A stretch of 64,000 nt of DNA from Flaccisagitta enflata (GCA_965153355.1 OZ231128.1:38440001-38504000), one strand, 5' to 3'. Numbered from the stretch's first letter, positions 9,801 through 23,095 are shown. Numbers and translations are program-made. Notes: a model not told the origin generated them from the sequence alone.

Positions 9801-11944
9801 GCATTAAAAGTTGGTCTTGGTCTAAGTGTGATCTATCAGCTGACCCTGTCATAACTCGTTTGTCATCACCTAGGGGGCCGCTCGAGTAAGGTGTTTTTAA
9901 AACTAAATTCTTTCACAGTTCAATGATTAGAACTGAGAGTACTATGATATTTATGATTGTTACACTTAGATTTCAATAAGTTAGCCAACTACTTGCTACG
10001 GTGAAATTTGCAACCAGTCAAAATGTGTTTTCATCCTTCAATTCAATCATTGTCCAAACGCATTGCCTCTGCAAAGGGGTAGACCTCGTGAGACTAGTGC
10101 CAGTGAAAAGGAAGAGAGGAGGAAGGAACAGAAGAGAAAAAGTTACGAGAAGTGTAAGAATGAAGGAAATGGAAAGGAGGAAAAGAATGAAAAACCAAAA
10201 GGTTCTAGTTGATAAATTTCTCGTTTTCTCATTTCATTCTCCGTGTCTTTAAGTTTCTCTCAATATTTTAAAGTTTCTTTACTTCACACAGGTTAGTCAA
10301 TCATGAAAAAATGCATTATTAGCATTTTTAGTCATCTTCCCCATAGAGCAAACTGAATCTATGAGTCTTACATGCCCCACAGACTAATTCAAAAGGAAAC
10401 GACTAGTAAACGGCAATTTTCCGAGTATGCAGCAAGTGTGCTGCAATTATGCTGCATGTGTTAAAATATTCTTCTAGTCTTCAACATGACTATCAATCCC
10501 CAAATGTGTTTAAGAAGCACTCAGACCAAGGGGAAAAAGATGAATTTGTGAAAAAAAAACGATTTTTGATGTATGCTACAAATGTGCAGCAAGTATGCTG
10601 CAATTGTGCTGCATGTGTTATTTAAAGCGTGCACATGACCACCAAGCATCAAACTTCAATGCTTATGTACTTGAAGACCAATGGAAGAGACTGATTCTTA
10701 AAGAAAAAATACGATTTTGCAAAAAAATTCAGAAAAAGTGCTGTAAAAGTGCTGCAACTGTGCTGCAACAAGCAGCAGCATGCGAAATAAACATCCTGAG
10801 GTCTTTCCAGAACTAATTGTGACTGCTCATCAACCTTGAGCTTGTTTCTTGGCGGCTATTCAGCGTAAGAGTGGACGATTTGTCACAGCTTGTCTTTGCG
10901 GCAAAAATGTCTACAAATACGAAAATAGCAATTGTCCGAAATTCTGTTCCAGTCTCTATAGAGGAAAGAAAAAAAGGAAACTAGAGGTAATTGTCATTTT
11001 GGTTGAAGGCCCCCGTAATTATGAAGTGACCGGAGAAAAATGACATCATCAGTTTCTGTTGGTAAAAATTAAGAACATAATCTCTGACACGAGACATGGA
11101 TGGGACAAATTAAAAAATGTCTACAAATACGAAAATCGCGATTGTCCGAAATTCTGTTTGGCTTCATAAATCGAATCTTTTTTGTCGAAAGGGGTCCAAA
11201 TCAATTTCTTTGGTCAGGTTGGACTCTTGTAAGATGTACCATTTTTTGTGCCTCCCTCCTATTACATGACTGGAAAAATTATCGTAAATTGTAAATAGTC
11301 ATAAGTTGTCCGAAAATAGCGGAAAAAAAAGACCATTTTGGTGAGGAGGGCATAACGAGATTTTTCATGGAGTTTAATGATGGCAGAACGGTCAGATCAT
11401 TCCTGACCTTTGGGAACACATCCTATGATAACATTAGGGAAGAAAGATACCTTTTTTTCTGAAATGAACATGGAGTATATTCATTAACAGCATTTGTTAC
11501 ATCATTGTTACATCATTTTGACGAATGTTACTACAAGCAAAAATATGTAAATAATTGACAGTTGGGGCCCAAAAGTGGATTTTTTTTGTCTTACTGCTTA
11601 CAACTAAGTGAGCTCAATGCGGGAAACCAGTTCAGATGATCTGAGATCTAAAATTTTACGAATTACCTATAAAAATATGACACAGATAACAAAAATTTGG
11701 CCTCCGTCCCTAAACATGAAAGGCACCTTTAAGATTATTTTGATTTTGAAAGTTCTTTTTTGGAGTGCTGTCTCGTTACTAAATAATCGCAACTCTGTTA
11801 TTTCTCACATTGCCCGTAATTTCATGTTTGAAGAATGATTGACTTCGTTTCTCTTCCTCTTTGTAGTAGTTTATAGTTGAGCGTTGTTTGGTACGTTTCT
11901 GTCTCTTTATTGATGACAAATTAAAAGAACATATATTTATGAAC
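9801..11944. other. Unassigned DNA with short local repeats
   Basis: No gene is recognised. Words such as GTGCTGCAA recur at 10427-10460, 10571-10620 and 10735-10790. A 45-bp block (AATGTCTACAAATACGAAAA) occurs at 10912 and again near 11117. Confidence 0.45.
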
Positions 11945-12283
11945 AGCTTTAGCCACAGATGCCAGATTGGTCCAAAATTAAAGAAATTTTGATAAGCTTT
12001 AATTTGAGACTAATCTGGCATCTGTAACTCAAGCCGTCTAGAAATGAGAGCACTTCAAAGAAGATCTTTTCAAATCAAAATTATGATAGAAGAGCTTCTC
12101 CTTTTAATGCTCATTTTACTTCAAATTGATGTTGTGGCAATGATATTTGACCCAAACCCAAAAATTCTTACACAAACAATTGGAGTTTAAGTGCTCTTTG
12201 AATCATTTTTCAAAAATATTTTTGCATTTTTGGAAGCAGAATAGCGTTGTTTTTTTATATCTTATTTGGCATGAAACACCATG
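11945..12283 (+). mobile_element. CAGGGTG palindromic MITE, right half
   Basis: The sequence starts at the palindrome centre (TTGATAAGCTTT) and runs to GGCATGAAACACCATG-TA. It matches the right arm of the copy at 14957-15540. Confidence 0.7.
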
Positions 12284-12285
12284 TA

Positions 12286-12546
12286 TCCTTTATTCTATAC
12301 TAAACTATACTGTATTCCTTATTATAAAGTGTAGTCAGTTTTATATTAATTAATGTTAATTAACATTAATTAATTATTTTACATCGATTTATGATTTAAG
12401 CACATTTGAGCCACAAAAATGGGATTTTTCTAAGCACGCTCAGCCTCAGCTGAAAAAAGTGCATGCAAAAAAAAGTATGTTTAAGCTTTTTGCGCCCGCA
12501 GGTTACGCACGACTTGGAAAATGTAAAAATGTGCTTTTAGAAGCAC

Positions 12547-12633
<87 letters not shown>

Positions 12634-13018
12634 AAACGCGCCCCTGCCCATGAGCCGATGATATTGTAATCACTACACGCCGTATTTTTTATAAGAACAC
12701 AGTTTTTTGGAGTGAGCCTCAGCGTTCTTAATTTTTTACCAATTTTCAGGCTGAAACGTTCTTAACCCATTCTTATTTTTGTAGCATTAGAGATTCTTTA
12801 TCATAGTTGTTAGCTGTGAAATAAATGTATGTTATTCTCAGTCCATACAAAATTGTGTTTTTGTAAGATTTGAAATCACAAAAAATGTAAATGATAAAGG
12901 TAACTGGTCTAATTCATTAGAGAAGTCAGAAGCCACTCTGAAAAAAGGTTGGCCTATAAAAACAAGTTATCAACTTTGTTCTCATACGCAGTTCAACTTC
13001 ACAGATTAAATCAGTAAT
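12286..13018. other. Unassigned AT-rich DNA with CAGCCTCAG words
   Basis: It holds AGCCTCAGC and TTTCAGGCTGAAA words that also occur near 3235 and 13640-14190. These point to a diverged short repeat family that I cannot classify. A (TG)n lies inside. Confidence 0.4.
12549..12632. repeat. (TG)n microsatellite
   Basis: An uninterrupted run of about 42 TG units. Confidence 0.97.
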
Positions 13019-13020
13019 TA

Positions 13021-13353
13021 CCGTATTTCCCCTAATTAGCGCCTGGGGCGCTTACAAAACTGAAAAATGACATTGCGTCTTTTACCTCCTAATTAGCGCC
13101 CCCAGTAGCAAGTCAGACAAAGAATGAAATACTGAAAAACAGAATAAAACTAAAGATTTAGAGGAGGAAAAAATATAGATGTATGATTTCAACAGAAAAA
13201 TCCAATTGTTAAGTTAGAGAAATAAAAAAACACAATCATCAACTGAATATTTGACAATTTCTAATGAAATGAAAAGCACAGCTGAGATGAAATTCTTTTA
13301 CAAAAGAGGGGGGGCGCTAATTAGAGGAGGGGCGCTAATTAGAGGAAATACGG
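13021..13353 (+). mobile_element. 333-bp MITE with TA target duplication
   Basis: The ends are CCGTATTTCCCCTAATTAGC and GCTAATTAGAGGAAATACGG, flanked by TA at 13019 and 13354. GGCGCTAATTAGAGG is duplicated inside the right end. A related end occurs near 58225. Confidence 0.8.
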
Positions 13354-14954
13354 TAATTTCTATTTTCCAAACGAAGCTGAAAAAAACATGGACCGCCAAA
13401 ATAATGATGGAGGAGGATGAGAACTGTTGGCGGTTTTTTGTTCGTCCAGGTTGGATGTGTATTTTCTGACTATTATCGCGGGAATTGAAAACACTGAAAG
13501 AGTGGCTTCTGATTTTTCTAATGGTTTAGGTTGGAGGATTCTGTATAACTTTTTTTGATTGTTTACTTAAAAAATTACATCAAAGCGCATATTAGAATAT
13601 ATTTTTGCCAAAATCTGAGCCTGAGCATGTTCTTAAGATGTTCTTATTTTTTCACCAAATCTGAGGCTGATGTTCTTATAAACAGACAAAATACAGACAA
13701 AACAGACAAAATACAGCGTGTAGTTTCTTGTTTCTTTTATTTTTAAAGCTTTTGGGTCCTGTGCATGTCTTTGACTGTGTTCTACACTCTTTTTTTTATA
13801 TAAGGACCAGTAAATTTTTTCTGAGGCTGGGATGTCCTTAGATTTTTGCAAATTTCAGGCTGAAATGTCCTTAGCGTGTCCTTAATATTTTCTCATGATA
13901 TTCTTATGATTATGTTTTATGAATTGAAATAACTGATGATCAGTATAGGTAAGTACAAGTTAAATATGATATTTATTCTTTTGTAGTTAATCTTGATAAA
14001 ATATCATATCATTTAGTAAAAACAAATACTATTATTTCCTATAAACATGGTTATTTCTTTAAAGAAGTTGCGTAAATACAATCTAAATTTTGAATACAAA
14101 TTTTTTTTTTTAATCTGAGGCTGGGCTTTGTCTTTAAAATGTCCTTAATTTTTGGCAAAATTTCAGCCTCGATGTCCTTATAAACTTTGTCCTTACTCAA
14201 AAAAAAGAGTGTAAGCAATGCAGTGAAGACGGGAATCCAAAAGTTGTTCATTTGTTCTATTGCGCAAAAAGAGGCGTGGATGACTCTTCTCTGTTGGCAG
14301 TCTTCTCATACAAAAACTGATGTAACCACAGAAAAACAAAATACTTTTCAAGAAAAATGAGTCTTTCATATTTTGAAAGGATCAGAAAAATTAGATTTTA
14401 AAAACCGAGTACAGAAAGAGAGACGCTGTCCCAGCCGCACGCAGCGCACGCAACCATGTATTCGGCCTTTATGAATTGAAGGAATGAATGAAACGAAGAA
14501 AGAAAAAACTAAATGAAGGAATGAATTGAATAATTCAATGGAGGGACGAACACTGCATTAGAAATCGCGGACGGATGGGCAGTATTGGAAAAAAAAGGTC
14601 TTTGTGCCCCGCGGACCAACTGACGGACCGACCGAGAGACCAACCAAAAAGGCGTACAAATAATGAGAAGAAGGGGAACGTAATAAATCATATTTGCATA
14701 TTGAAGAAAAGCGATTGTTCTGTTCTAAAAACAATGGATTTATCAAGTTGTCTTTTATGACTTTAACGTTACTTATGAATTAGCTTGAAATTTTTTACCT
14801 ATTGGATATGCATGGTACAATCGCTTTGGTCATGAAGAAAGTACAAAATATTGTTTGTGACGTTTCTGCAACATTTGAAACATTTGACCTCAAAATATTT
14901 AAACAAAGAAAATCCGTATTGTGGGTCTTCCCCAGGATAATTCGATCCTCAATG
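13354..14954. other. Unassigned DNA with CAGCCTCAG-type words
   Basis: Several inverted and direct words (CTGAGGCTG, TTTCAGGCTGAAATGTCCTT) occur between 13610 and 14190. A hairpin-element scrap with GGACCGACCGA lies near 14567-14650. No gene is seen. Confidence 0.4.
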
Positions 14955-14956
14955 TA

Positions 14957-15540
14957 CAGGGTGTTTCATGCCAAATTAGATATAAGAAAACGATGCCATA
15001 CTGCTTTTAAAAATACAATCACAATTCTGAGAAAAGATTCAAAGAGCACTTAAGCTCCGATTTTTTGTGTAAAAATTTCATGGGTTTGGGTCAAATATCT
15101 TGGCCACAACATCAATTTGAAGTAAAATGGGCATTTAAAGGAGAAGCTCTTTTGGCATGATTTTGATTTTGAAAACTCTTCTTTAAAGTGATCTCATCTC
15201 TAAACGGCTTGAGATGTCAGATTGGTCTCAAATTAAAGAAAATTTGATAAGCTTTAATTTGAGACCAATCTGGCATCTGTAACTCAAGAACTTTAGAAAT
15301 GAGAGCATTGAAAAGAAAAACTTTTAAAATCTAAATTATCTCAAAAGAGCTTTTCCTGAAAATGTTCATTTTACTTCAATTTGATGTTGTGGCCAAGATA
15401 TTCAACTCAAACCCATGAAATTTTTACATAAAAAATCGGAGCTCAAGTGCTTTTTGAATCTTTTTTTCAGAACTTCTTTTGCATTTTTAGAAGCAGAATG
15501 GCATCGTTTTTTAAAATCTATTTTGGCATGAAACACCATG
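14957..15540 (+). mobile_element. 584-bp palindromic MITE, CAGGGTG family
   Basis: It is almost fully palindromic, from CAGGGTGTTTCATGCCAAAT to GGCATGAAACACCATG, with TA at 14955 and 15541. The centre is near 15247. Each arm carries CAGATTGGTCTCAAATTAAA near the centre. Partial copies lie at 4475 and 11945. There is no coding sequence. Confidence 0.85.
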
Positions 15541-15542
15541 TA

Positions 15543-16214
15543 TAAAACAGATATTTACAAAGGCAACGGCAACGGCAACTCTGCTGTTAGTTACCCGTGA
15601 GTCTTGAATCTTAGCCAAACTACGGCCCTTAAATCGAAATTTGCCGGCTTACCTGATCCATTTTACAGTTATGACTCGGTTCTTTTTTAGCACAAATTTT
15701 CATTGCCACATTTGCATGGCCTAACGCTAGTAACTCGGAAAAAATCACGTTGATTAAATTTTGCAATTCGGATTTTTTAGATCACTAGTTATTGATGATA
15801 TCATATTGATTCACTGACTATTTGTATGAAATAACATTAGAGATCTCGAATGATCATTTCCAAGATCATCAAAATTCTGATAATAACAATGCATGGACAA
15901 AATGATACTGGCTCACCTAATTGAAATGCATAATCCGATTTGGTTGATTCTGGTAGGCAGACCTATTTGGAGTTAGCACAAACACAAAAATAGAACTTTT
16001 AGTATTCAGCTTTTTGTAAAATCAAATTCTTAAATTTCTATTCCCGATGAGAAAAACCTTTGATTCAGTTCAGTAACAGCTTGTTGAAAAGATGGAATCT
16101 TATTCGGCATGGGATTCAAGAAAATGTATTTGCTATTTGGCAAACTACATACTTTTCTCTACACAATGTGAAGGACCTTGGAAGTTGGATGAATTGTGAT
16201 TATTCTTTTCACAT
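15543..16214. other. Unassigned intergenic DNA
   Basis: GGCAAC is repeated a few times near 15562. Nothing else is recognised. Confidence 0.4.
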
Positions 16215-16216
16215 TA

Positions 16217-16817
16217 CAGTGTGAACATTGTCAAATGCAAAAAAGTATTAAGCTTTTGCTCCTAGATGCTTCATCTTTATGACCTGGAATCATTTTTCTC
16301 TTAAAGTACTATGTTTGACATTTTTTGTATCAAAATTTCATAGGTCTAAGTTGAATACTTTGTCCACAACATTAAATTGAAATAATAGAGGTATTTCTAG
16401 AAGAAGCTCATTTTTAGCTCAAAATCTTTTTCTTTAAACAGAAAAGTTTTTCTTTGATTTGCTCTCATTTGAAAACGACTTGAGCTATAAATGCCAGATT
16501 GGTCTCAAATGGAAGATAATTTGACACTCTTCCATTCAAGACTGATGTAGCATCTGTGGTTTAAGTCATTATAACATCAGAACAATTTCAAAAGAAACTG
16601 CCCAGATGAAAAAAGTCAGTAATCAAGCTCAAGCTGTAAATATTCATTTTACTTCAAATTAATGTTATGGACAAACTATTCAACTCAGATCCATGAAATT
16701 TTGACACAAAAAACGTCAAGCATAGTACTATAAAAGAAAAATAATTCCAGGTCATGAAAATGAAGAATCTAGGAGTAAAAGCTTACTACTTTTTTGCATT
16801 TGACAATGTTCACCCTG
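16217..16817 (+). mobile_element. 601-bp palindromic MITE
   Basis: The ends are CAGTGTGAACATTGTCAAAT and ATTTGACAATGTTCACCCTG, with TA at 16215 and 16818. It is related in layout to the CAGGGTG family and has GCCAGATTGGTCTCAAAT near the centre, but most of the sequence differs. Confidence 0.8.
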
Positions 16818-17269
16818 TATTTCGCATTTTAAAGGACATCAAGCTAACTACTGTAATTCAAAATATGTTTTTTTTTTCTCAAAAATCTTAACCTGTCACC
16901 ACAAATAGTATCCTTTCTCATCCCATCCCATTCAAAATTTAGGCAAAAAAAGGTCGCGGTGCAAACGAAGACCAAATTTTTTCAATTTTTTAATTTTCAC
17001 TGATTTTTATTTTTTTCATCAAAGGATATAATCATTATATCATATTGATTCTAGTTTTGCATGGGATATCATGGGCAGATAAAAAAGAGACTGTGCAAGT
17101 AAAAAGGGGAGAAAAAAGAAGGAATTCTAAACAAAATTTGCAACTTCACTTGCCTTGGGGAAAACTCTAAAACTCTTTCCAGATTCAAAATTTGGCATTT
17201 TCAAAAACATGGCCTCATCTTAAAAACAAAAGATAAGTTAAGGGCCATTTTCTTAGATATGCAAAAATT

Positions 17270-17560
17270 GTTCAATTCGATTTGATTATAAGAATTTTCC
17301 CATCGAAAAATTTGAATTTTTGCTCTGCCATTTTTAAGAATGCTTTTACTTTCCATGATTATTTCTGGTCTTTATCCATAAAACAAAGCAATGCCTTCAT
17401 CATACCAGATTCTTTTTGCTAATGAGATAATCATAAATTACAAAACTATAGATTTTATCAAAAAAATTACAATATAGTCATGAATGTAGTTATAAAAAAA
17501 CTTTTCCTTTGTTAGCACCCCGACATAAGCTGTCCTGCAGTCAGGTAATCATGGTTTTCA
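17270..17560 (+). repeat. Dispersed repeat, copy 2
   Basis: This is the direct-orientation counterpart of 9500-9800. Confidence 0.6.
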
Positions 17561-18093
17561 AAACAAATTAATTGGCCGCGTGTTTGAACATAAACCGGCC
17601 GACTTCCTGAATGAACAGTTCTACCAATTTGTCATGAAGAGTTGCTCCATTAGCGACGAAGATAACATTTGCTCAGGGCCTCAGGAAAGTATTAGGACGT
17701 GAGATGTAGTGTTTTGAAAAAGGAAAAAAAACAACGCTCAAAAGCAATGAGCAGACGCAGAAGGAAAAGCTTTACTAATGATTTTGCTCGTTTTGCCTTT
17801 CCTCAATCGCGGTAATTTTCCCTTCATAATTTTTTTCATATTTTCATATTTTCTTTTCATATTTTTTCTTTCTTTTTTTTTTCTCTTTCTTTCTCTCGGG
17901 TCGGTTGAAGGCAGACTAAATCTGGTGCGCAAACATACCTTGGGATTCCATCGCTATTTTTCTCATGCCTCTCTTCTTCCTCCGCCTAGTCCTCCTCTCC
18001 CCTCCCCTCCTCCCCAACTCCAAAATTCATATTTGCAGCTTTTACCTTCTTACAAAAGCACATTTACTTTGTTCTTTGTCTTATTGCCCGCTA

Positions 18094-18323
<230 letters not shown>

Positions 18324-18465
18324 GTTTTGACGGACGATAGATACTATTTAACACTTTTAGGGTACTAAAACGGATAAAAAAAATAGTTGAGAGACGCTTT
18401 TTGCCAAATCTTTACTTGAGTTTTGAAGTAATGATATTTCTGGTATTGCATATATATTGCAATAA

Positions 18466-18943
<478 letters not shown>

Positions 18944-19099
18944 GTCATCACCTTCCTCCATCTTCTCCCCTTCCTCCTCGGTTGGCCTCTTCCACCAGGG
19001 TCAACCAAAAGAGACTCTTTGAGTCGTTTTTCTCACTGAGACCCAAAGAAACTGGCGCCAAGCAGCCGGGAAACATCGACAAGATTCTTGTTAAAGGAG

Positions 19100-19242
19100 T
19101 GAAGAGGAGGAAGAGGCGGTGGAGGAGGTGGAAGAGGCAGAAGAAGGGAAGAAGAAGTAGAAAGAAGAAGAAGAAGAAGAAGAAGAAGAAGAAGAAGAAG
19201 AAGAAGAAGAAGAAGAAGAAGAAGAAGAAGAAGAAGAAGAAG

Positions 19243-19274
<32 letters not shown>

Positions 19275-19735
19275 GAAGAGGAAGAAGAAGTAGAAGAGGA
19301 AGAAGAAGAAGAAGAAGAAGAAGAAGAAGAAGAAGAAGGAGAAGAAAAAGAAAAAGAAAAGGAAAAAGAAAGAGAAAAAGAAGAAGAAGAAGAACAAGAA
19401 GAACAAGAACAAGAAAAAGAAAAAGAAAAAGAAAAAGAAAAAGAAAAAGAAAAAGAAAAAGAAGAAGAGGAAAAAAAATCAAGAAGAAGAAGAAGAAAAA
19501 AGAAGAAGAACAAGAAGAAAAAGAACAAAAGAAAAAGAATAAAAAGAAGACGAAGAAGTAGGAGAAGAAATAGAAAAACAAAAACAAAAAGGAAAGAAAA
19601 AAAAAGAAAGAAAAAAAAAAAGAAGAGGAAAAGAAGACGAAAAACAAAAACAAAAACAAAAAGAAGAAGAAGAAGAAGAAGAAGAAGGAGAAAAGATGAA
19701 GGAGAAAAGATGAGGAAGAAGAAGAACAAATAGTT
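19100..19735. repeat. (GAA)n purine tract
   Basis: About 600 bp of almost pure purine with GAA, then AAAAAG, words. It is followed directly by a double-hairpin element. Confidence 0.95.
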
Positions 19736-19877
19736 GCTAAAGCATAAGATGGTAAGCAGTACCCGTGACTTGCTCAAATAGTTTGTGATTAAGGCGGCGG
19801 CTTGACAGACCTGAAGGGGCCAATAAGGGATGTAAGGAATTTTTTTCTTCTCCTCCTCCTGGAAGCAGGGGGGGATA

Positions 19878-20035
19878 GCCAAATTTGGCAGAATTTGGCA
19901 GAAATTGGCAGAATTTGGCAGAACTTGGCAAAATTTTGCAGAATTTGGCATAATTTTGCAGAATTTGGCAGAAGTTGACAGAATTTTGCAGAATTTAGCA
20001 GAATCTGGCAGAATTTAGCAGAATTTGGCAGAAGC
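19878..20035 (+). repeat. 10-bp minisatellite, GAATTTGGCA
   Basis: About 15 units with TTTTGCA and TTAGCA variants, inside the outer family E element. Confidence 0.9.
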
Positions 20036-20059
20036 AGCTGGGGAGGGGGTGGAGAACAA

Positions 20060-20590
20060 GTCATCTAAGGATCGCACATGGTCAGCGGTACCCGATGCCC
20101 TGCTTGGAGTGATTGGCTGAAAAAGTGGAGTGAGAGCAGGGCAGCGGCCCCAAAAGGCCGATGTCCTGTAGGACACAGAGGTGAATTTCCATACGTCCTG
20201 AGAGGGCATATTTGAGGCCTTTTTTTTTCCATGATATTCAATGAGAATTTTGCATTTTTTTCAATTTCTTGTCAATTTGCCATGTTATTCAATGGGAATT
20301 TTACATTTTTCTTAGTTTACAACAATTTTCCATGTTATTCAATGGGATACATGCATTTTTTTTGTTTTTTTGTAAATTTTCCATGTTATTCAATGGGAAG
20401 TTTGCATTTTGACAATTTCCCATGTTATCCGATGGGAATTTGAGGCTTGGAAAGCTTTGGGGGGGGGACGGGCAGAAGGATGGAAGGACGGACGGAAGGA
20501 CGGACGGACGGACGGACGGACATATGGAAATTCACCCCTGTGTCCTACAGGACATCGGCCCTTTGGGGCCGCTGCCCAAAAAGGAGAAGA
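20060..20590 (+). mobile_element. Inner double-hairpin element (family E)
   Basis: The ends are long inverted repeats. The left has CAGCGGCCCCAAAAGGCCGA then TGTCCTGTAGGACACAG. The right has CTGTGTCCTACAGGACATCG then GCCCTTTGGGGCCGCTGCCC. Each end folds into two small hairpins. A leader, GGTCAGCGGTACCCGATGCC, precedes the left end. The interior holds CCATGTTATTCAATGGGAA words and a (GGAC)n run. There is no coding sequence, and I do not know a named family with this layout. Confidence 0.65.
20228..20440 (+). repeat. Minisatellite of CCATGTTATTCAATGGGAAT words
   Basis: The word recurs five times at uneven spacing, with T-rich spacers. Confidence 0.75.
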
Positions 20591-20811
20591 AGATGAAGAA
20601 GATGGAGGAGGAAAATCTTCCCTATATGTTTGAAAGTGTAGGTCATCGCCCCCTTCAGGACCGCTGCCCAAAAGGAGAAAAAGATAAAGGAACAAGTGAC
20701 GCGGGATCACATTATCGTTGCTTAAGGGTAGGCACTGGGCACTCCCCTCCAAACCCTCCTCCATTCTACACACACTCACACACAGACAATCCCAACTGCA
20801 GCATCATAAAT

Positions 20812-20910
20812 GAGCGTTTTCAGTGAAAACTTTTCACACCAACGGACGGACAATGCCTCTTATAAGTTATTGTCTCATAGCTTATTGAGTTGCGTGTCCG
20901 CAACATAAAA
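20812..20910 (+). mobile_element. Subfamily B hairpin element, 3' half
   Basis: It holds CGTTTTC, an ACGGACGGAC core, GCCTCTTATA and the hairpin GAGTTGCGTGTCCGCAAC. About 20 bp (TTATTGTCTCATAGCTTATT) is added before the hairpin. Confidence 0.6.
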
Positions 20911-21171
20911 AAATTAAAAGATTGTAAAAATATGGACTGGCACAACGACAATATCGGTAAAATTCAGACGCCATCAAGTGTAGTCAGAAACCTTCGCTTT
21001 GGCATATCCCTTCGGATCATACCTGATACTGACTGTCTAAAAAGATGACGCAGAGATCAAACAATTCACGCGTCTATCTGTCGTTCTGTCCTTACCAAGT
21101 TTCCAATCACCCATGCCATGCCCTCATCCGTGCATTTACTTATTTATTTATCCATTGTTTCATTCATTCAT

Positions 21172-21465
21172 TTAAATCAATCCGTTTATTCATTCATTCA
21201 ATGCATCATTTATTCTTTCATTATTTGATCCATTCATTTATTCGTTCATTCATTCATTCATTCATTCATTCATTCATTCATTCATTCATTCATTCATTCA
21301 TTCATTCATTCATTCATTCATTCATTCATTCATTCATTCGTTCGTTCGTTCATTCATGCATTTATCTGTTCATTCATTCATTCATTCATTCAGTCATTCA
21401 TTCATTCATTCCTTCATTCATTCAATTATTCTTCCATTCATTCATTCATTCATTCATTCATCTCT
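21172..21465. repeat. (ATTC)n microsatellite
   Basis: A tetranucleotide array with scattered variants. Confidence 0.95.
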
Positions 21466-21469
21466 TCGT

Positions 21470-21714
21470 TTACTGGTTTACTTATCAACTTAACTTATAA
21501 CCATTCGTTTGATTGTTCATTATTACAAACATCCACTCAACAACATCGTTTCATCTTACATTCGATCTTCAAATTTGATTTTCTTTGCAAACCGTTTTTG
21601 TCCTTGTTGATCGTTTTTTTTTTCATTTGTTTCTTATCTTTTTTGAAATTGAGATCACATGGAAGCCGCGACAAACCACAAACAAAAGGTTTATTGAAGG
21701 GGCAAATAGCATCA

Positions 21715-21757
<43 letters not shown>

Positions 21758-22036
21758 CTGCAATTGTGCAATTGACGAGGAGAAAAAAGTTGGATTTTTG
21801 CGTGTTTGATTCTGAAAAGGCTAACTTCTTTTATTTCTTCTTGCAAATCTCGTTAGAGTAAATGCCAAACCTGTTCCACCGCCTCTTCACGCCTCCCTTT
21901 TCACTCCCTAGTCAGTTTTTTTTTTTCATCTCACTTTCTGTCTACTTTTCTGTCTTCTTGTCTGTCTCTTTATTTGGCCCTTATCAGTTATCTGCCTAGA
22001 TGTGAATAATTTTGTCAGGTGTAGCTACTGTTTTTC

Positions 22037-22039
<3 letters not shown>
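21470..22039. other. Unassigned DNA
   Basis: No gene is seen. A CT tract lies at 21719-21750. Confidence 0.4.
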
Positions 22040-22116
<77 letters not shown>

Positions 22117-22126
22117 TGTGTGTGTC
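22040..22126. repeat. (TG)n microsatellite
   Basis: About 42 TG units with one TTT interruption near the right end. Confidence 0.95.
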
Positions 22127-22879
22127 CGAGGAGCTGATATGATCTTCTGTCTCCTTATTAATCGGCGCTTTTCTCTCCTACGAGTGGATCTTCTATCTTG
22201 CCCTCTGATCCTCTGTCCATTGGTATTTTAACTTTCTCTCCCGTTGTTTCCATACTGAGAAAATACTGTTCTGCCTTCGTTCGTAAAATTTTGTTCCATA
22301 CTGTTTACTTTTAGTCTTTTTTCTTCTCGCGATACCGCAAACGTAAAATACCATGAATGAACCATTTGCAAATGGACCTTGCCTTACGAGGTGATTGTCC
22401 CCCGATAAACCGACTTCCGACTAATTGTGTCTAATGACATCTGTCAGACAAATCATTTTGTCGAGCATCAGATGAGGAACTATTCTTTTGGTCAATTGAG
22501 CCGCATTTTGGGGATGTTCTAAAAATCTGTTTCTAGAAAAAATTCGTCATTCGATTTTCAGGACAAAACTGGTCGACAAAAACAAGTTCTGAGATGAGAG
22601 TTAATTGATAGGATTGCCCGATTTGACTTGTTCTAGACCTCGTTTCATGAAAAATGAGTCGTGTGCAAAATTCTTCACATTAGATGGTGGGCGAAGGCGC
22701 GCAAAATAGTGTCAAATACACCCGCATGAAAAGCTTGCGTTGGCGTTAGCTGACTTTGTCCTGATGTCCTTTCTCTATTTTTAGCAAGAAAAACGTAAGT
22801 GTAATTCCTAGTAACTTATTTCAACCACTGCCTTTCTACCAAAGTTAAAAAAGAAGATTAAGTTGTCATGTCAAATCAA
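22127..22879. other. Unassigned DNA downstream of the VMO-I gene
   Basis: No repeats or coding region are recognised. Confidence 0.4.
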
Positions 22880-22885
22880 TTTATT
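22880..22885 (-). promoter_or_regulatory. Candidate poly(A) signal for the VMO-I gene
   Basis: AATAAA occurs on the minus strand about 315 bp after the stop codon. Position is the only evidence. Confidence 0.35.
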
Positions 22886-23093
22886 GCTATTGTCCCACAG
22901 CCATAAACGGATCACAGTTTCGACTGTTTAATCAACATCACAATTGTAAATAGTATTTTGTAAGTATGAAATGATGGTTAGCAAAAGCTCGAGGATGACG
23001 TAAGAGAAATCCTAATTCAGGTTTCATGAATATAAATTCATGATAAATGGGTAATTAAAGCCAAAAGAAGCAAAGAGACACAACGAATAACTA

Positions 23094-23095
<2 letters not shown>

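Larger units (their letters stand above)
19745..20675 (+). mobile_element. Outer double-hairpin element (family E), with a second one nested
   Basis: The left end has GTAAGCAGTACCCGTGACTT and GACCTGAAGGGGCC. The right end has the matching inverse (CCCCCTTCAGGACCGCTGCC) and CCTATATGTTTGAAAGTGTAGG. Between them lie a 10-bp minisatellite and the inner element at 20060-20590. Confidence 0.5.

Noticed and set aside
11100-12353. Short frames of 60-76 residues
   Set aside because: They have no motifs, and several overlap MITE sequence.
21045-21500. HSFI-repeat frame
   Set aside because: It is produced by the (ATTC)n array.
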